From Xanthomonas albilineans (GTDB lineage Bacteria > Pseudomonadota > Gammaproteobacteria > Xanthomonadales > Xanthomonadaceae), in the NCBI RefSeq assembly GCF_002939705.1, contig NZ_MDCB01000002.1:285491-349490 (forward strand): DNA of 64,000 bases, written 5' to 3'. Made by a program: the position numbers and the translations under genes. This document shows, piece by piece, positions 9,241 through 25,451 of this stretch (positions are counted from its first letter, which is position 1; the number at the start of each line of letters is the position of its first letter). The notes beneath the pieces are model-generated. The model did no database searches. It was not told the origin of the DNA and saw only the letters and a program-made list of their open reading frames with translations.

Positions 9241-11007
9241 TCACTCGATAAACTGTAGCCGCGCTAGTTCCGCGTACAGTCCGCCTTGTGCGAGCAGCGT
9301 GTCGTGGGTGCCCTGGGCGACGATGCGGCCGTGGTCCATCACCACGATGCGGTCTGCTTTGAGGACGGTAGCCAGGCGGTGCGCGATCACCAGCGTCGTG
9401 CGTCCCGCCATCAGCCGTTCCAGCGCATGCTGCACGGCGTGTTCGCTCTGTGCGTCCAGTGCGCTGGTCGCCTCGTCCAGTAGCAGGATCGGTGCGTCCT
9501 TGAGCAGGGCACGGGCGATGGCGATGCGCTGTTGTTGGCCGCCGGACAAGCGCGCACCGCGCTCTCCGAGTTCGCTGGCATAGCCTTCAGGCAACTGGCG
9601 CAGGAAGACATCGGCCTCCGCCGCGTTTGCGGCGGCCGCGACCTCGGCGTCGCTGGCTTCGAGCCGGCCGTAACGGATGTTGTCGGCGGCACTGGCCGCG
9701 AACAGGGTCGGGTGCTGCGGTACCAGGCCGATCGCTTCGCGCAGATGCGCAGGATCCAGCGTGCGCACGTCAAGACCGTCCACCTGCACGCTGCCCGATT
9801 GCGGATCGTGGAAACGCATCAGCAGCGCCAGCACGGTACTCTTGCCGGCACCGGAGGGGCCGACCAGGGCCACGCTCTCGCCGGGGCGGACATGCAGATC
9901 GAAGCCATCCAGCGCCGGATGCTCGGTGCGCTGCGGATAGCGGAAGCTGACATTTTCGAAGCGCACTTCACCGCGCAGCGGCTGCGGCAGGGGGCGCGGT
10001 TGTGCCGGCGCCACCACCTCGGAGCGTTCGTTGAACAACTCGGCGATGCGGCCCATGCCGCCGCTTGCGCGTTGCAGCTCGTTCCAGACTTCCGCCAGCG
10101 AGGCCACCGAGCCGCCGCCGAACATCGCATACAAAACGAACTGGCCGAGTGCGCCGGCGCTCAGTTCGCCGGCGGCGACCTCGTGCGCGCCAGACCACAA
10201 CACCAGCACGATGGCGCCGAACACCAGCAGGATCCCCGCGGCGGTGATCAGCGCCTGCGTACGCACCCTACGCTGCGCCACCGCCACGGTCAGCGCAAGC
10301 GCCTGGCCGAACCGATCGCGTTCGTAGGGTTCACGCGCATACGCTTGCACCGTGCGCACCGCGCCCAGCCTTTCGGCGGCCAGCGTGTTGGCGTCGGCGA
10401 CGCGGTCCTGGCTGGCACGCGAGATCTTTTGCAGACGGCGTGCGCCGATCACGATCGGTGACACCGCCAGCGGGATCCCCAGTAAGGTATAGGCCGCCAG
10501 ATGCGGGCTGGTCACGCACAGCATCGCCATACTGCCGATCGCGGTGACCGTGCTGCGTAACGCGACCGACATGGTGCTGCCGATGACGCCGCGCAGTAAC
10601 TCGCTGTCGGCCGATAGGCGCGACACCAGTTCGCCGCTGCGATTACGGTCGTGGAAGCCGGAATGCAGGCCGATCAGATGCGCGTATAGCCGCTCGCGCA
10701 GGTCTGCGATGACTTTCTCGCCGAGCAGCGACACAAAGTAGAAACGCGCTGCGGTGGCGATTGCCAACACCACGGCCACCGCGAACAGCAAGGCGAAGGA
10801 TCGGTTGATACGGCTGGCGTCGCTGAAGCCGTGGTCGATCATCTGCCGCACCGCCATTGGCAGGCTCAACGTGGCGCTGGAGGAGATCGCCAGTGCGACC
10901 AGCCAGGCGATGAGCAGGCCACGCCGATGTTGAACGAATGGCCACAGGGCGCGCAGGTTGCCGAGCTTGCGTAGCGACTTGGCCCGGTCGGTCGATGGGG
11001 TGTTCAT
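9241..11007 (-). CDS. ABC exporter, fused permease/ATPase (MsbA/ABCB-like half-transporter)
   Basis: 588 residues. An N-terminal six-helix membrane domain (about residues 20-320) is fused to an ABC ATPase with Walker A GPSGAGKST, signature LSGGQQQRIAIARAL, Walker B ILLLDEATSALD and H-loop IAHRLAT. It should work as a homodimer exporting a lipid or hydrophobic compound. It resembles the MsbA-related group found beside housekeeping genes, not a toxin exporter, since there is no peptidase domain. The substrate cannot be told from sequence. The ATG overlaps the stop of the shrunken yigZ by 4 nt, so the two were one operon. Confidence 0.92.
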   Translation of the reverse strand: MNTPSTDRAKSLRKLGNLRALWPFVQHRRGLLIAWLVALAISSSATLSLPMAVRQMIDHGFSDASRINRSFALLFAVAVVLAIATAARFYFVSLLGEKVIADLRERLYAHLIGLHSGFHDRNRSGELVSRLSADSELLRGVIGSTMSVALRSTVTAIGSMAMLCVTSPHLAAYTLLGIPLAVSPIVIGARRLQKISRASQDRVADANTLAAERLGAVRTVQAYAREPYERDRFGQALALTVAVAQRRVRTQALITAAGILLVFGAIVLVLWSGAHEVAAGELSAGALGQFVLYAMFGGGSVASLAEVWNELQRASGGMGRIAELFNERSEVVAPAQPRPLPQPLRGEVRFENVSFRYPQRTEHPALDGFDLHVRPGESVALVGPSGAGKSTVLALLMRFHDPQSGSVQVDGLDVRTLDPAHLREAIGLVPQHPTLFAASAADNIRYGRLEASDAEVAAAANAAEADVFLRQLPEGYASELGERGARLSGGQQQRIAIARALLKDAPILLLDEATSALDAQSEHAVQHALERLMAGRTTLVIAHRLATVLKADRIVVMDHGRIVAQGTHDTLLAQGGLYAELARLQFIE

Positions 11008-11321
11008 GCAGTTGGGGGTTCCGAATAACGGATTCTGTCGCCAGTCGCCTCGCGCAGACGCGCTTTCCGGTCGATGCCGTGGCCGTCGATCGCTGCCAGG
11101 ATTGGACGCCCGGCGGTCCCGGTGGGTTCGCCGTCATCGCTGGAGCGGTACGCGGTGCCGTGACGGTAGGCCCAGCAATTGTGGGTAGCATCGGTTATCG
11201 CGACTTGCTTGACGAACGTCAGCGCCGCGCTGGCGTCAGGGATCGGCGCCGCATGGGCGAGGAAGCGGCTGTGCTTGATTTCCATGCCGTGACGGATGGG
11301 GTGGGTGAGGGTATCGCGCAT
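11004..11321 (-). pseudogene. yigZ: YigZ/IMPACT-family protein with internal deletion
   Basis: The first ~75 residues match the conserved N-terminal half of YigZ/IMPACT proteins: EIKHSRFLAHAAPI, DATHNCWAYRHG, RSSDDGEPTGTAGRPILAAIDGHGID. The family then continues with the TRWFGGIKLGAGGLVRAYG block and a second domain, to about 200 residues. Here the frame jumps to KARLREATGDRIRYSEPPTA and stops. That tail looks like a normal family C-terminus. The simplest reading is an in-frame deletion of about 90-100 codons that removed the core, giving a probably non-functional product. A longer start at 11348 is possible. The stop overlaps the ABC exporter start (ATGA). Confidence 0.75.
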
Positions 11322-11686
11322 TGCTGGCATTGTAGACGAGCTGCGCACACGGCTTGCCGTCCGCGTTCGTTGCAGCAGCGACTCAGGTTCAATTCTGCAG
11401 GAGCGTTCCCAAGTGCTGGCGAGTTGGGAGCCTAGTGGTGTAAGGGCCTGTGTGTCCGCCGGTTCAGGAGCGCATCAAGTGCCGATTGCCGCTGGCGCCG
11501 TTGTGCTAATGCTGGCAGATGATCGCAAGCCTTCACGCGTGCGATATGCAGGCAGACTAGACAGGTGCCCAGGTGAGTGGAATGGGGTCAACTCCCCAAT
11601 TGCAGTTTTTACGTAACGGATATGCTGTCGTCAATAGGGGATGTGTGGGGTAGTCTGACGTCCAGCAGGCAAGAGAGTCGCCGTCG
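11322..11686. other. Intergenic region yigZ remnant-GGDEF/EAL gene
   Basis: 365 nt between divergent genes with no supported coding region. A short GC hairpin (TGGGG-TCAAC-TCCCCA region, 11583-11598) followed by T5 lies about 80 nt before the next gene; its role is unclear. Confidence 0.5.
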
Positions 11687-14575
11687 ATGCTGTTCAATCC
11701 GTTCGCTATCGCCAGCAAGTCTCAACAGGCCAGCAACTGCACGCTGGACTACACCGCGCAGGCGCTATGCGAACTATTGCCGCCTGGTAGCGCGGTGGCC
11801 ATTGGCTGTGCTGACGGCGTGGTCGGACGTCTGTGCGGCGCCACGTCGCAGGCGCCGAAATGGTTGCCCGCATTGGTGTGGGAGGCGTTGGCCGATCCGA
11901 CGTTGGTGGTGTCGGTATTGCCCGCTTTGCTGCATGTGCGTCATATGGCTGAAGGTAGTTGCGTGGCGGTGGCTGCGCAGCTGGCGCAGCCCATGTCCGA
12001 GTCACAGACCAAGGCTTGGTGCGATATCGCCATCGCGTTCGGTCAGTGCTTTCTCGATAGCGAGCGGATGCGTGGACGTATCCAGAGCCTGGAAAAGTCC
12101 AAGCAACTACAGCAAGCGCTGTACGAGATCACCGACCTTGCAGGTGCCGATCTACAAATGGGGCAGATGCTGCAGCGCGTGCATGCCGTGCTTGAATCGC
12201 TGATGTATGCGGAAAATTGCTACATCGTCGAGTACGATGAAGATCAGCAGAGCATGCGCTTTCTGTACTTTTCCGATCGCTACGCTGACTTCTCCCCTGA
12301 TCCGCAGCAGACGTACTTTTTGCGCGATATGCCGCATAGCCTCACCGTCGCGCTGTTACGTCACGGTCGTGCCGTGCGGGGGCCATCGAAACAGGTGCGT
12401 AAACGCCTGCATGTTGACTATAACCCCGAGCATGGCCTAGACAGCAAGGACTGGCTGGGTGTACCGATGTTGCGCGATGGCCGGGTGTGCGGCGCCATCG
12501 TGGTACAGAATTACGACCATGCGGTGCGCTATACCGATGCCGACCGTGCCATGCTGGCCTATGTGGCGCAGTACGTGCAGACGGCGATGGATCGGCACCA
12601 TGCGCGAGTGCAACTCGAGCAGCGTGTGCAGTTACACACCCAGCAATTGCAGCGCGCCAATCGCGATCTTCAGGACGAGATTCAGGAGCGCGAGCGTTCG
12701 GAAGCCTTGCAACTGGCGCTATTTAGTATCACCGAGTTAGCGATTCGCTCGGAAAGTTTGCAGCAGTTCTATGCCGAGGTGCACGCCATCATCGGCGGGT
12801 TGATCGACGCGCGTAATCTGTATATCGCCTTGTTGTCCGAGGACGCCACGATGCTCGATTTCGTCTATTCGGTGGACGAATACACCCAGCACCGGCCGCG
12901 GCGACGCTTCAGTCGCGGTATGACCGAATATGTCATGCGTATCCATCGGCCGCAATTGCTGGAACGCGAGGCGATCGACGCGCTCATCGCGCAGGGAGAG
13001 GTTCAGACGCACGGCCAGCGCTCGCAAAGTTGGTTGAGCGTGCCTTTGTTCGATGAGGGCGAGGTGATTGGCGTGATCACCGTGCAGAGCTACACCAAGC
13101 ATGTGCGTTTTACAGAATACGACCAGCGATTACTGACCTTCGTTGCACATAATGTTGTCAACGGTCTAGCGCGGCAGCACGCGCAGCAGCGCATACGCTT
13201 GGCGCATGCCGAACTGGAGCATCGGGTCGAGGAACGCACCCGCGAACTGGCCGAGGTCAACGAGCAGTTGCTGGCGCAGATTGCCGAACGTTGGCTCGCC
13301 GAGCAACGCCTGACCCACCAGGCGATGCACGATGCGCTGACCGGCTTGCCAAATCGTATACAACTGCTCGACCGGCTCGGCGAGGCGATTGAACGTGCGC
13401 GCGGTGGCGAGTGCAAGACTTTCGCCGTCCTGTTCCTTGATCTGGATCGGTTCAAATCGGTTAACGACAGCATCGGCCATGCCGCTGGCGATGAGATGCT
13501 GATACAGGTCGCTAGGCGGATCGTGTCCACGATTCGCTGCAACGATCTAGTCGCGCGTCTGGGGGGCGACGAGTTCGCGATCCTCATGCCGTGCGACATT
13601 GGGGTGGACGGTGCATGTGAATTGGCGCGGCGCCTGATGCATGTGCTTTCTCAGCCGATGTGGATCGCTGGTCGCGAACTGTTCCCCTCCGGCAGCCTTG
13701 GGATTGCGTTCTGGCATCCGCGCTACAGCCATGGCGAGGAGCTGCTGCGCGACGCGGATGCGGCAATGTATCGGGCCAAGGCGCAAACCAAGGACCGTTG
13801 CGCGGTATTCGACGAGGCCATGCACGAAGCCGCGCTGCGTAGTCTGGATCTGGAAGCGGAACTGCGCCGAGCGATCAACCACGGCGATTTCGAGCCGTTC
13901 TACCAGCCGATCGTGCGCCTGAATGACGGTCAGGTGATCGGCCACGAAGCCTTGCTGCGTTGGCACCACGACAGACGTGGCATGCTGCTGCCGAGCCAGT
14001 TCGTCGACCTTGGTGAGGAAAGCGGACTGATCGAGCAGGTCGATTGGTTGCTGTATGAACAGGTGATCCGGCGTCTCGTGCAGGAGCAGGACGGCTATGT
14101 CTCGGTGAATGTGTCCCCGCGACATTTTCGCACTGCGGATTTTACCGAACGTCTGTTCGGCCTGATCGATGCACATGGTGCTGATCCGTGCCGGTTGCGG
14201 GTGGAGATCACCGAAGTCGCACTGCTGGACGATGCGACGCACACGCACGACATTCTGCAATCCTTGCGCGAGCGCGGTGTGCTTGCGCAATTGGATGATT
14301 TTGGTACCGGCTTTTCAGCGTTGTCCTGCCTTCACCGCTTCCCGATTTCTGTGCTGAAGATCGACCAGAGTTTCGTCGCTGGGCTGCATGACGAAGCGGG
14401 CGCTGGCAGCCATACAATGGTGCGCGGCATCCTGGCCCTGGCCGACACGCTCGGCATCGAGACTGTCGGTGAAGGCATCGAGACCGAGCAGCAATTGGCA
14501 ACGTTGCGCGAGCTGGGCTGTACCTATGGGCAGGGGTATCTGCTTGGGCGGCCGATGCCAGCAACGATGGCATGA
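11687..14575 (+). CDS. GAF-GAF-GGDEF-EAL cyclic-di-GMP signalling protein
   Basis: 962 residues, no membrane segments. Two GAF-type sensor domains (about residues 150-310 and 345-510) are separated by coiled coils. They are followed by a GGDEF domain with intact LGGDEFAIL near residue 625 and an EAL domain with GHEALLRW near 752. The EAL metal and catalytic residues look complete: NVSPRHF, EITE, LDDFGTGFSAL, LKIDQSFV, GEGIETEQQ and GQGYLLGRP. Both a diguanylate cyclase and a phosphodiesterase activity are therefore possible. The N-terminal ~130 residues match nothing I recognise. It is monocistronic and ends at a good terminator. Confidence 0.93.
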   Translation: MLFNPFAIASKSQQASNCTLDYTAQALCELLPPGSAVAIGCADGVVGRLCGATSQAPKWLPALVWEALADPTLVVSVLPALLHVRHMAEGSCVAVAAQLAQPMSESQTKAWCDIAIAFGQCFLDSERMRGRIQSLEKSKQLQQALYEITDLAGADLQMGQMLQRVHAVLESLMYAENCYIVEYDEDQQSMRFLYFSDRYADFSPDPQQTYFLRDMPHSLTVALLRHGRAVRGPSKQVRKRLHVDYNPEHGLDSKDWLGVPMLRDGRVCGAIVVQNYDHAVRYTDADRAMLAYVAQYVQTAMDRHHARVQLEQRVQLHTQQLQRANRDLQDEIQERERSEALQLALFSITELAIRSESLQQFYAEVHAIIGGLIDARNLYIALLSEDATMLDFVYSVDEYTQHRPRRRFSRGMTEYVMRIHRPQLLEREAIDALIAQGEVQTHGQRSQSWLSVPLFDEGEVIGVITVQSYTKHVRFTEYDQRLLTFVAHNVVNGLARQHAQQRIRLAHAELEHRVEERTRELAEVNEQLLAQIAERWLAEQRLTHQAMHDALTGLPNRIQLLDRLGEAIERARGGECKTFAVLFLDLDRFKSVNDSIGHAAGDEMLIQVARRIVSTIRCNDLVARLGGDEFAILMPCDIGVDGACELARRLMHVLSQPMWIAGRELFPSGSLGIAFWHPRYSHGEELLRDADAAMYRAKAQTKDRCAVFDEAMHEAALRSLDLEAELRRAINHGDFEPFYQPIVRLNDGQVIGHEALLRWHHDRRGMLLPSQFVDLGEESGLIEQVDWLLYEQVIRRLVQEQDGYVSVNVSPRHFRTADFTERLFGLIDAHGADPCRLRVEITEVALLDDATHTHDILQSLRERGVLAQLDDFGTGFSALSCLHRFPISVLKIDQSFVAGLHDEAGAGSHTMVRGILALADTLGIETVGEGIETEQQLATLRELGCTYGQGYLLGRPMPATMA

Positions 14576-14690
14576 GCGCGATCGCTGCTGGTTGCCGTTT
14601 CGCCAACGTGGGTGATAGCGACGTGGCGGTGTAGTCAGCGCGTTCATCGCGCTGGGTCGTCTTGTTGCTTGTATCCGGATTTTTCACCAT

Positions 14691-14711
14691 CCGCCTGGGG
14701 CGGTGTTTTTT
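14691..14711 (+). terminator. Rho-independent terminator after the GGDEF/EAL gene
   Basis: CCGCC (14691-14695), a TGG loop and GGCGG (14699-14703) are followed by TG and six T residues (14706-14711). It lies in the gap before the convergent LOG-family gene. Confidence 0.7.
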
Positions 14712-14745
14712 CCGACATTATTGCTGTGCGCTGCGGTGTTTTCCG

Positions 14746-15312
14746 TCAATCAATTGCCGATGCCTGCACCCGCGTGTAGTCACGCATCCATCCCAGCATG
14801 GCGTCGATGTCGCTGCCGTACCAAAAGTCGGCACGTTGGTCTGGGTGTAGGAAGCCTTCTTCGACCATACGATCGATCATCCCGATCAGGGGCGCGTAGA
14901 AGTTTTCCATGTCTAGGAAGGCGCACGGCTTATGCCCGATGCGCAGCTGACGCCAGGTGAGCATCTCGAAGATTTCCTCCATGGTGCCGAAGCCGCCAGG
15001 TAGGGCCACGAAACCGTCGGACAGGTCGAACATGCGTGACTTGCGTTCGTGCATCGAATCAACGATCTCCAGTGCGCTGAGGCCGCGATGTGCCACTTCC
15101 CAGTCGGCCAGTTGCTGGGGGATGACGCCGGTGACCTCACCGCCAGCCGCCATCGCCGCGTTGGCGATGGTGCCCATCAAGCCGATATTGCCGCCGCCGT
15201 AGATCAGGCGCAGACCTTGCTGGGCGATGCGTGTGCCCAGTGCGGTGGCGCGCTCGACATAGGCGGGTTTATTGCCGGGATTGGAACCGCAGTAGACGCA
15301 GATGCTTTTCAT
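14746..15312 (-). CDS. LOG-family protein (TIGR00730 type, nucleoside 5'-monophosphate phosphoribohydrolase)
   Basis: 188 residues, a Rossmann-like fold. It carries the family's CVYCGSNPG start, IYGGGNIGLMG and the catalytic PGGFGTMEE motif. LOG enzymes release the base from cytokinin riboside monophosphates, or AMP in bacterial relatives. In a plant-associated bacterium a cytokinin-activating role is possible, but sequence alone does not show substrate choice. It is transcribed away from lpd with a terminator in between, so it has its own promoter. Confidence 0.9.
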   Translation of the reverse strand: MKSICVYCGSNPGNKPAYVERATALGTRIAQQGLRLIYGGGNIGLMGTIANAAMAAGGEVTGVIPQQLADWEVAHRGLSALEIVDSMHERKSRMFDLSDGFVALPGGFGTMEEIFEMLTWRQLRIGHKPCAFLDMENFYAPLIGMIDRMVEEGFLHPDQRADFWYGSDIDAMLGWMRDYTRVQASAID

Positions 15313-15394
15313 TGGGCCTGATGTCGGATGGAGAGAAGGCTGTCAGGGAGGCGAACTGGAATGCTCGCGTGTGTAACCTGTTCTACTCCCGCAA

Positions 15395-15421
15395 CGCAAA
15401 ACGCCGGGTATTGCCCGGCGT
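15395..15421 (-). terminator. Terminator of the sucA-sucB-lpd operon
   Basis: On the minus strand ACGCCGGG-CAATA-CCCGGCGT (15401-15421) is followed by TTTTG. It lies about 50 nt past the lpd stop and before the LOG-family start. Confidence 0.8.
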
Positions 15422-15473
15422 CTGCGTCGCGGGTGCGGGCTTTGCACGCGTCCTGGTTTTGCGGAGCCTGGCC

Positions 15474-17006
<1,533 letters not shown>

Positions 17007-17038
17007 CTAGCCGAGTCCCGCGTCCCGGCGACTGGACC

Positions 17039-18253
<1,215 letters not shown>

Positions 18254-18299
18254 TGCAGGAGGGTCCTAGTGGTGTCTTTTTGGAAGTGTGGAAGGAGTT

Positions 18300-21125
<2,826 letters not shown>

Positions 21126-21202
21126 GATGGTGGGGTCAGCTCGTTTTTGATGGGTAGGCTTGCTAGGAGCGGCGGACACGAGGCCGCGCACGCGGGCGTA
21201 AT

Positions 21203-21208
21203 CAAACG
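21203..21208 (-). promoter_or_regulatory. -10 box of the sucA-sucB-lpdA promoter
   Basis: A perfect TATAAT on the minus strand, in an AT-rich patch about 80 nt before the GTG start of sucA. A matching -35 box is not clear. Its position supports the downstream GTG over the upstream ATG as start. Confidence 0.45.
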
Positions 21209-21309
21209 TAAAAATTATACTCTCATGAACCACCCAGGGTGTGCATTGGCTGGCCTTCGGTCGAATGCCGGTTCATGCGTGGCCCCTTTCGGGGGGCGCT
21301 GCGTGGGTC

Positions 21310-22197
21310 TTACCAGCCCAACGCACGTAGTTCGGTGCAGACCCGTGCACGCTCCCAGACTGGGGCGAACGTGCTGCGTAGCTGACGTGCGCGACCATCG
21401 CCGAGTAGGTCGGCCTCCCCCTCGTAGCGGTGACCGAGCGGACGAAAGTAATAGCCGCTCGCCTCGTTGACGAGGTAGGCGGTGGCGTCGTTGCGGTCCA
21501 CTAGGTCGGTCACCGCGCGGAACTGGAACACGCTTGGGAGTCGCTGCGCCATCGCGACCAGTGGCGCGCCGGCGCGTTGTATTGCGGCCGCATCGTGCAG
21601 GAGCACGCACACCTGCTTGGCATGTGGCGCGACGGCGAAACGGCGCAGTTGCGCCAGTACTTGGGGGCTGTCCAGCAGGCCAGGATCCAGCGCGCGACTG
21701 TGGATCAGCACGTGCCGCCGGGCCTGCGCCAGGATTCCGATGCAAGCCGCGACGGCGGCGGCGGCGTCTTCCACCTTGCTGACGCCTAGCCGCCAGCGCA
21801 GCCGCTGGCCGCTGCCGTGGTCGTGATCGGCCAACGGCTGCGGCAGGAAGCCGTGGCGCGCATAGAAGGCTAGCGCCGTCGGCGGGGCCAGCAGGTCTAG
21901 TTGCGGCCATTGGCGGCGTTGCGCTTCCAGCAGCAGTGCCTGTAGGAGCGCGCGACCGACGCCGCGGCCACGCCAGGCCGGCAGTACGGCCATCGCACCG
22001 ATGCGTCGATCGGCACCGAGCCGCGCACTGCCGACCGGCTGGCCGTCGTCGCTGCGTGCCATCAGGTGGTAGCCCAGCGCATCGGCTGCGGCATCCGACG
22101 GGTCCTCGGCGCATCCTGCTTGGGCACGCAGCGTGCATAGTTCCGCGCCCTGCCGGGCGGGATCGAGGATATCCAGGCGGAAAGCAGAGGTGGGCAT
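21310..22197 (-). CDS. GNAT acetyltransferase fused to a C-terminal PLD-like domain
   Basis: 295 residues. The N-terminal half is a GNAT fold with the acetyl-CoA loop VLPAWRGRGVGRALLQALL and the late strand ALAFYARHGFLPQP. The C-terminal ~150 residues (from VEDAAAAVAACIGILAQARRHVLIHSRALDPGLL) resemble a catalytically minimal phospholipase-D-like domain: there is a strand-H-S segment but no full HKD motif. The substrate is unknown. It lies 7 nt downstream of roxA, so the two are probably cotranscribed, perhaps with purB. A role in modifying translation proteins is only a neighbourhood guess. Confidence 0.75.
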   Translation of the reverse strand: MPTSAFRLDILDPARQGAELCTLRAQAGCAEDPSDAAADALGYHLMARSDDGQPVGSARLGADRRIGAMAVLPAWRGRGVGRALLQALLLEAQRRQWPQLDLLAPPTALAFYARHGFLPQPLADHDHGSGQRLRWRLGVSKVEDAAAAVAACIGILAQARRHVLIHSRALDPGLLDSPQVLAQLRRFAVAPHAKQVCVLLHDAAAIQRAGAPLVAMAQRLPSVFQFRAVTDLVDRNDATAYLVNEASGYYFRPLGHRYEGEADLLGDGRARQLRSTFAPVWERARVCTELRALGW

Positions 22198-22204
22198 CGG
22201 GGGA

Positions 22205-23413
22205 TCAGTCCTCGCTGTCCAGTGGCTGGTAGAAACCGCTCTGGATCAGTTGCAGCAGCGTCTGCCGACCGGTCGCCGACAACGCCGCGTAATCGGTCGC
22301 GTCCAGGTGTTCGGCCGCCGCCAGGCGCTTGGCGTCCTGGATCGGCAGCGCGAATTCCATCCCGTTGCAGAACAGCATGGCGCCGCGGCTGGCCCGTCGC
22401 CAGGCCAGCCGGGCCCACGGATGCCGCTGCAGGACCAGGCCCTGCGCGAGCGCCGCGGCAGTTTCTTCGACCGGCGGCAGGTTACTCGGCGGCAGGATTT
22501 CGCCGCCGGCACGGTAGGTGGTGATGAAGCGACCGAACCAGGCGCCGAGGCGGTCCGGATCGTTCATCCGCAGTGCGTTCAACGCCTCGACCACCCGACC
22601 CATCGCCGCCGCGTCGATCTCGTGGGGATCGGTTGGCGCCAGCAGGTCCTCGTCGTGGTAGCGCAGCGCCTCGTCGGCACCGTCGATCAGGGTGTCCAGA
22701 TAATCGGCGATCAGTTCGGCCGAGGACGGGGCGCGCATGCCTACCGAGAACGTCAGGCAGGCCTCCTCGGCGACGCCATGGTGCGGCACCATCGGCGGCA
22801 AGTACAGCATGTCGCCCGGTTCCAGCACCCAGTCGTGGGTCGGGGCAAACTGGCGTAACAGTTTCAGTTCCACGTCTTCGCGGAACTCGGTGGGCGGCGG
22901 TGGGCGCCCCATCGAGGCGCTGGCGTCGATCTGCCAGCGGCGCCGGCCATGCGCCTGCAGCAGGAAGACGTCGTAGTGGTCCACATGGGCGCCGACCGAA
23001 CCGCCGCGCGCGGCGAAGCTGACCATCACGTCGTCCACGCGCCAGCGCGGCAGGAAACGGAACTGCCCGAGCAGGGCGCGGATATCCGGGTCCCATTTAT
23101 CCACATCCTGTACCAGTAGGGTCCAGTCGTGATCGGGCATGCCGGGAAACTCGTGTTCCTGGAACGGTCCGTTGCGCACGCTCCAGCGGTCGGTTGCGCG
23201 GTCGTGTATCACCAAGCGCGATAGTGCGGCTTCCTCGCAAGCCAGCCCGGCTAGGTCGTCTGGCTCGATTGGTGAGACGAAGTCGGGGAAGGCATTGCGG
23301 ATCAGCAGCGGACGCTTTTGCCAGTAGTCGCGCAGGAAGCTCGCGGTGGACATGCCCAGGGGGTACTGCCGGGTGGCAGAGAGTTCAATCGGGGGCGCGG
23401 TGGTTTTTTTCAT
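22205..23413 (-). CDS. roxA: Ribosomal protein L16 arginine hydroxylase (YcfD/RoxA)
   Basis: 402 residues from the ATG at 23413 (MKKTTAPPIELSATRQYPLGMSTASFLRDYW). This Fe(II)/2-oxoglutarate JmjC-type oxygenase hydroxylates an arginine of L16. Iron ligands are visible as H143-V-D145 in GAHVDHYDVF and a distal histidine in PPMVPHHGVAE (211/212). RNAFPDF and EPGDMLYLPP fit YcfD, as do the helical dimerisation region and winged helix at the C-terminus (EHLDATDYAALSATGRQTLLQLIQSGFY). A longer frame upstream lacks conservation and runs through a gene remnant. Confidence 0.88.
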   Translation of the reverse strand: MKKTTAPPIELSATRQYPLGMSTASFLRDYWQKRPLLIRNAFPDFVSPIEPDDLAGLACEEAALSRLVIHDRATDRWSVRNGPFQEHEFPGMPDHDWTLLVQDVDKWDPDIRALLGQFRFLPRWRVDDVMVSFAARGGSVGAHVDHYDVFLLQAHGRRRWQIDASASMGRPPPPTEFREDVELKLLRQFAPTHDWVLEPGDMLYLPPMVPHHGVAEEACLTFSVGMRAPSSAELIADYLDTLIDGADEALRYHDEDLLAPTDPHEIDAAAMGRVVEALNALRMNDPDRLGAWFGRFITTYRAGGEILPPSNLPPVEETAAALAQGLVLQRHPWARLAWRRASRGAMLFCNGMEFALPIQDAKRLAAAEHLDATDYAALSATGRQTLLQLIQSGFYQPLDSED

Positions 23414-23574
23414 GGTGGCATTCGGCAGGGGCAAGCCGGCGACGGTGCCGACGATGACGCCATTGTCGCCCAGGCCGTGTGCCCCGCGTTGCGTGCGAAC
23501 GGTTGTGTAGAGAGGTCGTTGGGCGGATAGGTCGAGGCCATCGGCAACCTCTGTGTCTGATGGGCTCTGTGACC

Positions 23575-23739
23575 TCATTGGCCGGGAATGCGCTTGTCCT
23601 TGCCGTCATCTTCGATCTGGGCAGTGCCGCTGTGTTCGACGATGGCGTTGCTGTTGCCATGCAATACGATTTTGCCGATCTCGGTTGCATGCAATGGGTT
23701 CTCGTTGCCGGATACCTCCAGCGTGGCGATGCGGTGCAT
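23575..23739 (-). pseudogene. Remnant of a DUF3060-like repeat protein
   Basis: A 54-residue frame starts 5 nt after the purB stop: VSGNENPLHATEIGKIVLHGNSNAIVEHSG... ending DDGKDKRIPGQ. The spacing of V-x-G-N-x-N units (GNENPLH, GNSNAIVE) and the terminal DDG-K-x-x-RI pattern fit the beta-solenoid of DUF3060-type exported proteins. Those have a signal peptide and more repeats, and neither is present here. I read it as the C-terminal end of a lost gene. It could instead be a short translated gene coupled to purB. The rest of the 331-nt gap before roxA (23414-23744) shows nothing else. Confidence 0.45.
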
Positions 23740-23744
23740 CCTGC

Positions 23745-25388
<1,644 letters not shown>

Positions 25389-25451
25389 TCAGGTTCCCCG
25401 GCGCCAGTCGCGTATTTCGTTACATCTCATTACCGAATCCGGAGATTGCGC

